A stretch of 64,000 bases of DNA. Origin: Sphingopyxis sp. USTB-05 (lineage in GTDB: Bacteria > Pseudomonadota > Alphaproteobacteria > Sphingomonadales > Sphingomonadaceae). The notes below the pieces were generated by a model, which made no database searches, was not told where the DNA came from, and was given only the letters and a program-made list of their open reading frames with translations. A program made the translations under genes and the position numbers. How positions within the stretch are numbered: the stretch's first letter is position 1; each line of letters opens with the position of its first letter. This document shows, one piece after another, positions 16,865 to 24,763 of the stretch. The stretch spans positions 4,151,001-4,215,000 of the forward strand of contig NZ_CP084712.1 in NCBI RefSeq assembly GCF_023822045.1. The letters run 5' to 3'.

Positions 16865-19639
16865 ATGATGATCCGCGCGGCGCTTTCCCGATGGATGAAG
16901 GCGGCGATGGCCGGGTTCGCGCTGGTGGGGCTGCTTCCTGCCGGCGCCGAAGCCGTAGAAAAAAAGCCCGTTTCGATCGCGGGCGACGGCTGGTCGCCGA
17001 ACGAGGATGACAGCTGGCTGTTCGACATGCGCTCGGGGCAATATCGGGTCGGCGACGGGGTGCGCGGCTATCAGACGCCGCAGGGGATCTGCGTCGATCT
17101 GGGCGATGTCGTGCTCGCGCTCGACCTCGCGGTGCGCGTCGACAAAAAGTTGCGCCGCGCAACCGGCTGGGTGTTCGACGAGCGGCGGAGTCTTGCGATA
17201 GACCGCGACGCGGGCGAAGTACGCGCGGGAAGCCAGAGCTTTCGCCTGACCGCCACGACGATCCGCGACACGCCTGCGGGGTGGTGCGTCGAATTGGCCA
17301 GTCTGAACGAGTGGCTGGGCGTTCCGCTCGCCGCCGATCTGTCGAATGCGGTGCTGCGGATCGACTCGAAGGACAAGCTGCCGTTCCAGCTCGCCGCCGA
17401 ACGCCGCGCGCGCGCAGCCTCGATCCGCCCGCAGGCCGCTTTCGACCTTGCAAGTCTGCCGCAAGCAGCGCGGCCATATCAGGCATGGGCGATGCCGTCG
17501 GTCGATGTCGTCGCGTCGGCGGGTGTGGTCTCGGACAAGCGCGGCGGGTCCTATGTCCAGGGACGTTACGAGATTTTCGCGGCGGGCGAGGTGGCAGGTC
17601 AGAGTTTCGACGCGCGGCTGTCATCGGATAATGAGGGGGTGCCCGACAGTTTGCGGATGCGGCTCTATCGTACCGATCCGCAGGGGCGGCTGCTCGGCCC
17701 GTTGAGGGCGACGCATTATGGCTTGGGCGATGTCAGCCTGCTCTCGACCGGCATCGTCGCGGCGTCGGCGCCGGGGCGCGGCGCGGTGCTCACCAACCGG
17801 CCGATCGAGCGGCCCGACGCCTTCGACAAGACGACCTTTCGCGGCGACTTGCCCGCGGGCTGGGATGCCGAGCTCTATCGCAACGGGCAGCTGCTCGCCT
17901 TTACGAGCCCGAACGGCGACGGCCGCTACGAATTTGTCGATGTGCCGCTGCAATATGGCGCGAACCGTTTTGAGATCGTGCTTTACGGACCGCAGGGGCA
18001 GATCAGGCGCGAAATCCGGCAGGTGCAGGTGGGAATGGATTCGATCCCGCCACAGCAGACCTGGTATTGGGCGGGGTTCGCGCAGGAAAATGCCGATCTG
18101 ATCGAGTTCGGAAATCAAAGGCGCGGCGCATTTCGGCGCGGCTGGCGCGGGACGATGGGGCTCGAACGCGGGCTCGACACGCGCACTTCCGCCGCGGCCT
18201 ATTTCCACAGCCTGATGATCGAGAATGTCCGCTATAATTATGGCGAGGTAGCGCTGCGCCGGTCGATCGGGCCGACCTTGTTGGAGGTGGGCGGAAGCTA
18301 TGCCGACAATGGAGGTCTGGCGGCGCGCGCGAGCTGGCTTGCGGCATTCGGCGAGACCTATATTCGCGCCGATGCGATGCGCGGGTGGGGCGGGTTTGTT
18401 TCGGACCGTTTGATCAATAATATCAACGGTATCTCTTCGGTGTCGATCGACCAGTCGGTCAAGCTGGGGCGGACGGTGCTGCCGCTGCATTTCGACGTGC
18501 GGCACGTCGAACGATGGTCGGGGGTGGACAGTCTGGAAGCGAGCGCCCGCGCGTCGGCGAGTTTTCGCGCGCTGACCTTTACCGGGCAGCTCGATTGGAG
18601 TCGGACGAAGGTGCCGGTTGGTCCCGATCCGCCTGACAATCTGTCCGCCAGCCTGCTCGCCAACGCCCGCATCGGGCGCGTTCGCGTCCGTGGTGAGGCG
18701 CGTTTTGCGCTGTCGGGCGCCAATGCGGATTCGCGCATGACGCTGATCGGCGAATGGGCCGGAAGGGGCGATGCCGAATGGCGCACCGAACTCGGCTATG
18801 ACCGGGGCCTCGATCGCGCGCGGGCGGGTCTGGGATATACGCGCCGTTTCAATAAGCTGCAGCTTACGGGCTTTGGGGAGGTCGCGAGCGACGGATCGGT
18901 CGCGGCATCGCTGGCGCTCGCCTTCAGCTTTGGGCCGAAATCGAACGGCGGCTGGCGCGTTTCGAGCGAGAAGCTCGCGAGCCGCGGACAAGTCGTCGCC
19001 GAGGTATGGATGGACGAGAATGGCGACGGGGTCCGCCAGCCCGGCGAAACTGCGTTGCCCGACGTGCCGCTGACCGCTGGCAATGCGTTCGTCGATGCGG
19101 CGACCGACAGGGCGGGGTTTGGCGCGATCGACGGCCTTGAACCTTTCCGCCCGGTGATGATCGGGATCGATGCGGGCAGCCTGCCCGACCCCTATGTCCA
19201 GCCCGCGTTGCCGGGTGTCGTGGTGACCCCGCGGCCTGGGGTGGCGACGCGCGTGCTGCTGCCCATGGCGGCGGCGGGCGAAATCGAGGGTGTGTTGCGC
19301 CGCGACGGCGGCAATCCGGTCGAGGGATTGAGCGTCGAACTGGTCGATGCCGAGGGACGTTTGCGCGCGACGACGATCACCGAATTCGACGGCTATTTCC
19401 TGTTCGAGGGCGTCGCTTACGGCCGTTACACGGTGCGGCCGGGCAAGGCGTCGGCGGCGGCGCTGCGGCTCGACGGCGCGCTTGTGCTGAGCGCGGCACC
19501 CGGCAAGGCGATGCCGCGGGTGCGGCTGGGGACGGTGGCGCTGAAGCCGCTGAGCCGCGACGTTGCGATACGGGCCGAAGCGCAATCGGGCGGCAACTTG
19601 GCCCGCGGTCCGCCGGGCGAGGGGGATGGCGGGTTGTAG
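16865..19639 (+). CDS. Usher-like outer-membrane protein with C-terminal Ig/carboxypeptidase-regulatory-like repeats
   Basis: A 924-residue exported protein (signal peptide about 1-30). A first region with two GxCV(D/E)L segments (near 75 and 142) is followed by the usher-like beta-barrel part: FRGDLPAGWDAELYRNGQLL, YEFVDVPLQYGANRFEIVLYGPQG, which resemble the FimD plug and strands, then many amphipathic strands. Near the C-terminus are VWMDENGDGVRQPGE, a calcium-loop-like SD-repeat pattern, and GEIEGVLRRDGGNPVEGLSVELVD...FDGYFLFEGVAYGRYTV, a carboxypeptidase-regulatory-like fold. This end differs from classical FimD/PapC. It is the last gene of the fibre locus; function as a secretion channel is inferred. 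Confidence 0.78.
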   Translation: MMIRAALSRWMKAAMAGFALVGLLPAGAEAVEKKPVSIAGDGWSPNEDDSWLFDMRSGQYRVGDGVRGYQTPQGICVDLGDVVLALDLAVRVDKKLRRATGWVFDERRSLAIDRDAGEVRAGSQSFRLTATTIRDTPAGWCVELASLNEWLGVPLAADLSNAVLRIDSKDKLPFQLAAERRARAASIRPQAAFDLASLPQAARPYQAWAMPSVDVVASAGVVSDKRGGSYVQGRYEIFAAGEVAGQSFDARLSSDNEGVPDSLRMRLYRTDPQGRLLGPLRATHYGLGDVSLLSTGIVAASAPGRGAVLTNRPIERPDAFDKTTFRGDLPAGWDAELYRNGQLLAFTSPNGDGRYEFVDVPLQYGANRFEIVLYGPQGQIRREIRQVQVGMDSIPPQQTWYWAGFAQENADLIEFGNQRRGAFRRGWRGTMGLERGLDTRTSAAAYFHSLMIENVRYNYGEVALRRSIGPTLLEVGGSYADNGGLAARASWLAAFGETYIRADAMRGWGGFVSDRLINNINGISSVSIDQSVKLGRTVLPLHFDVRHVERWSGVDSLEASARASASFRALTFTGQLDWSRTKVPVGPDPPDNLSASLLANARIGRVRVRGEARFALSGANADSRMTLIGEWAGRGDAEWRTELGYDRGLDRARAGLGYTRRFNKLQLTGFGEVASDGSVAASLALAFSFGPKSNGGWRVSSEKLASRGQVVAEVWMDENGDGVRQPGETALPDVPLTAGNAFVDAATDRAGFGAIDGLEPFRPVMIGIDAGSLPDPYVQPALPGVVVTPRPGVATRVLLPMAAAGEIEGVLRRDGGNPVEGLSVELVDAEGRLRATTITEFDGYFLFEGVAYGRYTVRPGKASAAALRLDGALVLSAAPGKAMPRVRLGTVALKPLSRDVAIRAEAQSGGNLARGPPGEGDGGL

Positions 19640-19650
19640 TTGTCAGGTTG

Positions 19651-19779
19651 TTTTGGGGTAGTGAGCGGGCGTTGCGTCAGCCACTTCGTCATCCCGGGCT
19701 TGACCCGGGATCCCGCTTTTATTCGCATCCACCGGCCTTCGAAATCAAGCGGGACCCCGGATCAAGTCCGGGGTGACGA
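19651..19779. repeat. Dispersed palindromic repeat, copy A
   Basis: The core 19688-19779 is an imperfect inverted repeat: left arm with CCCGGGCTTGACCCGGGATC, right arm with GGACCCCGGATCAAGTCCGG, separated by about 25 unlike bases. A leader from 19651 (TTTTGGGGT, then GAGCGGGCG) is shared with copy B. Other copies are at 21477-21604, 28523-28640 and 43146-43236. The remainder of the 372-base gap 19640-20011 shows no gene that I can support. Confidence 0.85.
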
Positions 19780-20011
19780 TGATGGAGAGGTCGGCAACCG
19801 CTCGAATGGGGACCTTCGACCGGTATCGATGTGCCTACCCCGCCGTGGTCGGCCGCGTTAGGTCTCGAACTGCGCCCATCACCACAATTGACTTCGTTCA
19901 GGCTTCGGACGATATCGGCGGCAACGGGCCGGTGCGGACGCCCGTTCAGGCGGGGTCTTCCGCCCAAGTTCCGCTCCATCCGCTGCATTTTGCGGCGCTC
20001 GGAGCGTTAAT

Positions 20012-21211
20012 ATGACAACCGATCTTGCCTCAACCCGCCCGTCAGAGCTCAGCCTGGCGGCATTGTTCCTGAAATTCCTGCGTTTCGGATGCTTGGCCTT
20101 TGGTGGACCGGTCGCGCAGATAGCGATGATCCGGCAGGCGCTGGTCGACGAGGAGCGCTGGATCGATCCGGGGCGTTTCAACCGGCTGCTCGCGGTGCTG
20201 CAGGTCCTGCCCGGGCCGGAGGCGCACGAGCTTTGCGTGCATCTGGGCATGGTCGCGCGCGGCCGGATCGGCGGATTGCTCGCGGGGCTAGGGTTCATGC
20301 TGCCGGGGCTGGCGCTGATGCTCGTCGCCGGCTGGCTTTATGTCGAGTGGATCGCGGGCAGGACCGGGTTTGCGGGAATATTGCTCGGCGTGCAGGTCGC
20401 GGTGCTGGCGATCATCCTGCGCGCGGTGGTTCGGATCGGGCAGCATATCGTCGAGGATTGGCTGCTCGCGCTGATTGCCGCGGCGAGCTTGCTCGCCACG
20501 CTGGCGGGCGTGCCCTTCTGGATTCCGCTCGTTGCCGGGGGCCTCGTCTATGCCGCGGCGCATCGTCCCGCGGTCGCAATAGCGACCCTGATCGCCGCGA
20601 CGGGCGTCGCGGTGGCGATCGATCTGATGGCTCAGCCCGCGATGTCGGCTGCTTCGGCTGCGACCGCAGCTCCCGTCACGCTCGCGGCGCTGTTTGTCGC
20701 GGGGCTGAAGGGTGGGCTGTTGACCTTTGGCGGCGCCTATACCGCGATCCCCTATGTTCGAGCCGATACCGTAGGGCGCGGCTGGATCGGCGACGGGACT
20801 TTTCTCGATGGGATCGCGCTGGCGGGCGTGCTTCCGGCGCCGCTGGTCATTTTCGCGACCTTCGTCGGTTATGTTGCGGGGGGTCCGGGCGGCGCGCTGG
20901 CGATCACCGCAGGCATGTTCCTGCCGGCCTTCGCCTTTTCGCTGATCCTGTTCGAGCGATTGGAGGCGATTGTCGAGAATCCCGCACTGCACCGCGTTCT
21001 CGCCGGCGTTGCCGCGGCGGTGGTCGGCATCATTGCCGCGACGTTCGTCCAGCTGGGGCAAGCAACGGGCGCACGGGTGGCGGATCCCCTGTTTGCGCTG
21101 TTACTCTTTGCCGCGGCGCTGGCGGTGGTGTGGCGCGTCAAGGGCGCGTGGGTCACGCCGGCGATCGTCGCGGGCGGGGGGCTTGCGGGGTGGCTCGGGA
21201 TGGCGGGTTAG
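20012..21211 (+). CDS. chrA: Chromate transporter, two-domain ChrA type
   Basis: A 399-residue membrane protein made of two homologous CHR halves: RFGCLAFGGPVAQIAMI at the start of the first and LKGGLLTFGGAYTAIPYV at the start of the second, each with the FGG motif, and PGPEAHEL in the first. The long form exports chromate from the cytoplasm, driven by the proton gradient. No chrB regulator or other metal genes are adjacent. It is bracketed by direct copies A and B of the palindromic repeat, so this 1.2-kb gene may be easily lost or gained. The start is the ATG next to the homology; no strong ribosome site is seen. Confidence 0.9.
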   Translation: MTTDLASTRPSELSLAALFLKFLRFGCLAFGGPVAQIAMIRQALVDEERWIDPGRFNRLLAVLQVLPGPEAHELCVHLGMVARGRIGGLLAGLGFMLPGLALMLVAGWLYVEWIAGRTGFAGILLGVQVAVLAIILRAVVRIGQHIVEDWLLALIAAASLLATLAGVPFWIPLVAGGLVYAAAHRPAVAIATLIAATGVAVAIDLMAQPAMSAASAATAAPVTLAALFVAGLKGGLLTFGGAYTAIPYVRADTVGRGWIGDGTFLDGIALAGVLPAPLVIFATFVGYVAGGPGGALAITAGMFLPAFAFSLILFERLEAIVENPALHRVLAGVAAAVVGIIAATFVQLGQATGARVADPLFALLLFAAALAVVWRVKGAWVTPAIVAGGGLAGWLGMAG

Positions 21212-21476
21212 GGGTGGGGAGTTGCCGTTGCCCTCTTTGGACATCGCTCGGCTGGATCCGGGATCGGGTCGGCGCAATATTCCAAAGTTCAGGAAAGTTC
21301 AGCCCTGTGAGAGCCCTGATTTGCAAGTCGCGGAGTGCTGGATGTGCGCGGCACGTCCGATCATGGTCGCACCCGCAAGCAGGCAGAGACCGCTTTTTGT
21401 TCACCGAATGAAAGAGCCGGATTAAAGCTGGCACGGCCGGATAATGTAGGAAAGACCTATTTGAAGGCGATGTTTG

Positions 21477-21604
21477 TTTTGGGGTGAGAAGCGGGCGATC
21501 AGCCACCCACTTCAGTCATCCCGGGCTTGACCCGGGATCCCGCTTTTTGACTCACTCACTGACTTCGATTTCAAGCGGGACCCCGGGTCAAGCCCGGGGT
21601 GACG
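21477..21604. repeat. Dispersed palindromic repeat, copy B
   Basis: Closest relative of copy A, including the leader from 21477. The core 21515-21604 pairs CCCGGGCTTGACCCGGGATC with GGACCCCGGGTCAAGCCCGG. It occupies the 440-base gap 21212-21651 between chrA and the patatin gene; the rest of that gap has no coding pattern that I trust. Since chrA and patatin converge here, the hairpin could also stop transcription. Confidence 0.85.
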
Positions 21605-21651
21605 AGGAGAGAATCTGTCCGCTTCCCGTCGAAAGCTGCTGTTTGATCCAT

Positions 21652-22614
21652 TCAGCTCAGCAACGGTTCCAGCGCGTCCCATTCGCGGTCGACGGCGCGG
21701 CGGCCGGCGTCGATTGCGGCGCGGATCTTTGCCGGGTTGAATTCGAGCGTTTCGGCGACCTCTTCCTCGGGTTCGATGATGCGGATCGGCGCGAAACGGT
21801 AGCGCGCGATCTGGACGTCGAGCGGGCGGAGGATGCGCGCGGCCTGCGCGCCGCCGATGCCTTCGTTCTGGAGCGCGCGGAGCTGGCCCTCGCGCGCCGC
21901 GATCAGGTCGTTGATCAGCGCGGCGCCGGCGAGGTCGTTCGCCGACACCTCCGATTGCAATATGTCGACCGCGCGCAGCCCGATCTTGATGAGGTTGGGA
22001 AAGGTGCGCACGGGTCCGGGGCGCGGCGCGGGAGAGGCGCGGACCGCGATCACACCGCGCGGATTCATTTCCAGCGCCGAGCTGAGGGGCGTCACATCGC
22101 GGACGCCGCCGTCGACCCATTGCTCCTCCGTTCCGTCGCTTGCCCGCGTCTTTAGCGGATCGAAGAAGAGCGGCATCGCGCAGCTTGCATAGACCCAATT
22201 GTGGATACCGGGCACACTCTCGTCGATCGTGCGATAGGTGCCGGTGCCCAAGTTGACTACACCAAGGAGCAGCTTGCGCCCGCTCGCGCGGAGTTTTGCG
22301 TCGTTCGCGAAGCCCTTGAGCAGCCGTTTGAGCGGCGCGGTGTCGTAAAGCGCATCTTCGCCGAGCAGCCCGCCGACGACGCCGAGCGGGCGCGATTTGT
22401 AGATTGAGCTGTTGCCACGAATGGCAAGCCATGTGTCGAGCAGGGCGGGGATATCATCCTGCGCTACGCCGAGCGCCTGAATCGCGCCGGTCGACACGCC
22501 CGCGACGATGTCGAGCCGGACCCCGCGATTGACGACGAGTTCGTGGACGACGCCGACCTGAAACGCGCCCTTTGCGCCGCCTCCGCTCAATACGATTGCC
22601 AAACCGCCTGCCAT
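21652..22614 (-). CDS. Patatin-like phospholipase
   Basis: A 320-residue lipid acyl hydrolase with a Ser-Asp dyad: the oxyanion loop GGGAKGAF (11-18), the nucleophile elbow GVSTG (Ser41) and the catalytic Asp168 in WVDGGV. The ATG at 22614 begins MAGGLAIVLSGGGAKG and has AGGAGG before it; longer frames lack homology. No signal peptide, so probably cytosolic or membrane-associated. It is divergent from the FAD oxidoreductase gene with a 161-base gap. Confidence 0.92.
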   Translation of the reverse strand: MAGGLAIVLSGGGAKGAFQVGVVHELVVNRGVRLDIVAGVSTGAIQALGVAQDDIPALLDTWLAIRGNSSIYKSRPLGVVGGLLGEDALYDTAPLKRLLKGFANDAKLRASGRKLLLGVVNLGTGTYRTIDESVPGIHNWVYASCAMPLFFDPLKTRASDGTEEQWVDGGVRDVTPLSSALEMNPRGVIAVRASPAPRPGPVRTFPNLIKIGLRAVDILQSEVSANDLAGAALINDLIAAREGQLRALQNEGIGGAQAARILRPLDVQIARYRFAPIRIIEPEEEVAETLEFNPAKIRAAIDAGRRAVDREWDALEPLLS

Positions 22615-22775
22615 ATCGCGCCTCCTGGCTGTCGCCAGTTTACCGCAACAGCGCCCGAAGCCCAAGGTTTGAAGCCGCGTTTTCGCGAGAATCGAGGCCC
22701 GATGTTAACCACTTTTTATCCATGATTGGCCACAGGGGTAGCGAGCAAGAATTTGCCTGTGGGGAACAATCGAAA

Positions 22776-24311
22776 ATGTCCGAAGCCTTTGGTTCGAAAA
22801 GCCGTCCGACGGGCGTCGACGTTGCTATCATCGGCGCGGGGCCGGCGGGGCTTACCGCCGCCTATCAGCTGACACAGCAGGGTTACCATGTGACGGTAAT
22901 CGAAAAGGACCCGGTCTATGTCGGCGGGATCAGCCGCACGGTCGAGCATGAGGGCTTTCGCTTCGACATCGGGGGACACCGCTTTTTTTCGAAGAGCCGC
23001 GAAGTCGTCGACCTGTGGAACGAGATTCTTCCGCATGATTTCATCGAACGCCCGCGGATGAGCCGCATCTATTACGAGGGCAAATTCTATTCCTATCCGC
23101 TGCGCGCGTTCGAGGCGCTGTGGAACCTCGGCATCTTTCGCTCGACGCTGTGCATGGTGAGCTATGCGCAGGCCAAACTGTTCCCGAACAAGGCGGTCCG
23201 CAGTTTCGAGGACTGGACGATCAACCAGTTCGGGCGGAAGCTCTATTCGATCTTTTTCAAAACCTATACCGAGAAGGTGTGGGGCATGCCGTGCGACGAA
23301 ATGTCGGCCGACTGGGCGGCGCAGCGTATCAAGGGCTTGTCGCTCGGCGGCGCGGTGATCGACGGCCTGAAGCGCAGCCTCGGGCTCAACAAGAAGCCGA
23401 ACGATGGAATGGCGACGAAGACGTTGCTCGAAACCTTTCGCTACCCGCGGCTCGGCCCCGGCATGATGTGGGAAGCCGCGCGCGACAAGGTCGTCGCGGG
23501 TGGCAACCATGTGCTGATGGGCCATAGCTTCAAGCAGCTGACGCAGGACCAGAAGACAGGGCGCTGGCGGATGACCGCGACCGGTCCCGACGGCGATATC
23601 GTGATCGACGCCGCGCATGTCATCAGTTCGGCGCCGATGCGCGAACTGGCGGCACGCATCCATCCGCTGCCCGCGTGCGCGCTGAATGCCGCGCCGAACC
23701 TCAAATATCGCGACTTCCTGACCGTTGCGCTCAAGATACGCTCCGAAGACCTGTTCCCCGACAATTGGATCTATATCCACGACAGCAAAGTGCGGGTCGG
23801 ACGGGTGCAGAATTTCCGAAGCTGGTCGCCCGAAATGGTGCCCGACCCCGAACTGGCGTGCGTCGGGCTCGAATATTTCTGTTTCGAGGGCGACGGACTC
23901 TGGGCGTCGAGCGACGAGAAACTGATCGCGCTGGCAACCAAGGAAATGGAAGTTCTGGGCCTTTGCGACCCCGAAGATGTCGTCGGCGGCGCCGTCGTCC
24001 GGCAAGAAAAGGCCTATCCGGTTTACGACGATGATTATGCCGCGCATGTCGAGACGATGCGCAGCGAACTCGAGGCGCGCTATCCGACGCTGCACATGGT
24101 CGGGCGCAACGGAATGCACCGCTATAATAATCAGGATCACGCGATGATGACCGCGATGCTGACGGTGCGCAACATCGTCGCTGGCGAAAAACTCTATGAT
24201 ATCTGGGGCGTTAACGAGGATGCCGAATATCATGAGAGCGGCACCGAGGGCGAACAGGCGGCACTGGCCTCGGTTCGCGAAGTGCCGGCGCGCGTGGCGA
24301 AAGCCGCGTAG
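22776..24311 (+). CDS. FAD-dependent oxidoreductase, UDP-galactopyranose mutase/amine-oxidase-like
   Basis: A 511-residue protein with an N-terminal FAD fold (VAIIGAGPAGLTAAYQL, 17-33), then IEKDPVYVGGISRT and GHRFFSKS, and a C-terminal HRYNNQDHAMMTAML FAD-contact segment. This arrangement is typical of NAD(P)-binding Rossmann-like flavoproteins annotated as protoporphyrinogen-oxidase- or UGM-like and often found in polysaccharide clusters. GtrA and GT-C-like genes follow, so a role in sugar or lipid-linked glycan chemistry is inferred. ATG 22776 starts the likely protein; a frame extending 200 bases upstream overlaps patatin's 5' end and looks spurious. Confidence 0.82.
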   Translation: MSEAFGSKSRPTGVDVAIIGAGPAGLTAAYQLTQQGYHVTVIEKDPVYVGGISRTVEHEGFRFDIGGHRFFSKSREVVDLWNEILPHDFIERPRMSRIYYEGKFYSYPLRAFEALWNLGIFRSTLCMVSYAQAKLFPNKAVRSFEDWTINQFGRKLYSIFFKTYTEKVWGMPCDEMSADWAAQRIKGLSLGGAVIDGLKRSLGLNKKPNDGMATKTLLETFRYPRLGPGMMWEAARDKVVAGGNHVLMGHSFKQLTQDQKTGRWRMTATGPDGDIVIDAAHVISSAPMRELAARIHPLPACALNAAPNLKYRDFLTVALKIRSEDLFPDNWIYIHDSKVRVGRVQNFRSWSPEMVPDPELACVGLEYFCFEGDGLWASSDEKLIALATKEMEVLGLCDPEDVVGGAVVRQEKAYPVYDDDYAAHVETMRSELEARYPTLHMVGRNGMHRYNNQDHAMMTAMLTVRNIVAGEKLYDIWGVNEDAEYHESGTEGEQAALASVREVPARVAKAA

Positions 24312-24331
24312 GGCCGGGCCGGGGGATCGGC

Positions 24332-24763
24332 ATGCTGCCTGTGACAAAATTGGTCGCGTCGGTGCGGCGCGGCGAAATTCGCTGGCTGAACTATCTGCTC
24401 GCCAGCGGGCTTGCGCTCGGCAGCGACGCGGGGCTGTTCCTGTTGTTGCTCGACGCCGGTATGTCGTCGGTGATGGCGTCGGCGACGGGCTATTGCGCCG
24501 GGATCCTGGTGCATTGGATGGTGTCGAGCCGGCTCGTCTTTGCCGACGGCGCCGCGGCGCGCGGTACGGGCGAGCGGCATCGCCAGAAGCTGCTGTTTGT
24601 CGGATCGGCGCTCGTCGGGCTTACGGTCACCACCGCGATCGTCGGTGGCGGCAGTGCGCTCGGCCTTGATCCTCGGCTCGCGAAGCTCGCCGCGATCGCC
24701 GTCAGCTTCCAGACCACATATTTGCTGCGCCGTCATATCGTGTTCCGGACCGCCGCAGCATGA
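24332..24763 (+). CDS. GtrA-family membrane protein
   Basis: A 143-residue protein with four predicted membrane segments (about 20-40, 45-66, 85-105, 115-135) and the family pattern NYLLASGLALGSDAGLFLLLL at the start and FQTTYLLRRHIVF at the end. GtrA-type proteins are proposed to flip lipid-linked sugars such as undecaprenyl-phosphate-glucose. It follows the flavoprotein by 20 bases, and its stop overlaps the ATG of the next gene (ATGA), indicating an operon. Confidence 0.85.
   Translation: MLPVTKLVASVRRGEIRWLNYLLASGLALGSDAGLFLLLLDAGMSSVMASATGYCAGILVHWMVSSRLVFADGAAARGTGERHRQKLLFVGSALVGLTVTTAIVGGGSALGLDPRLAKLAAIAVSFQTTYLLRRHIVFRTAAA

Noticed and set aside
20089..21411. A 440-codon frame overlapping chrA on the same strand
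   Set aside because: Arg-rich out-of-frame shadow of chrA with no hydrophobic pattern.
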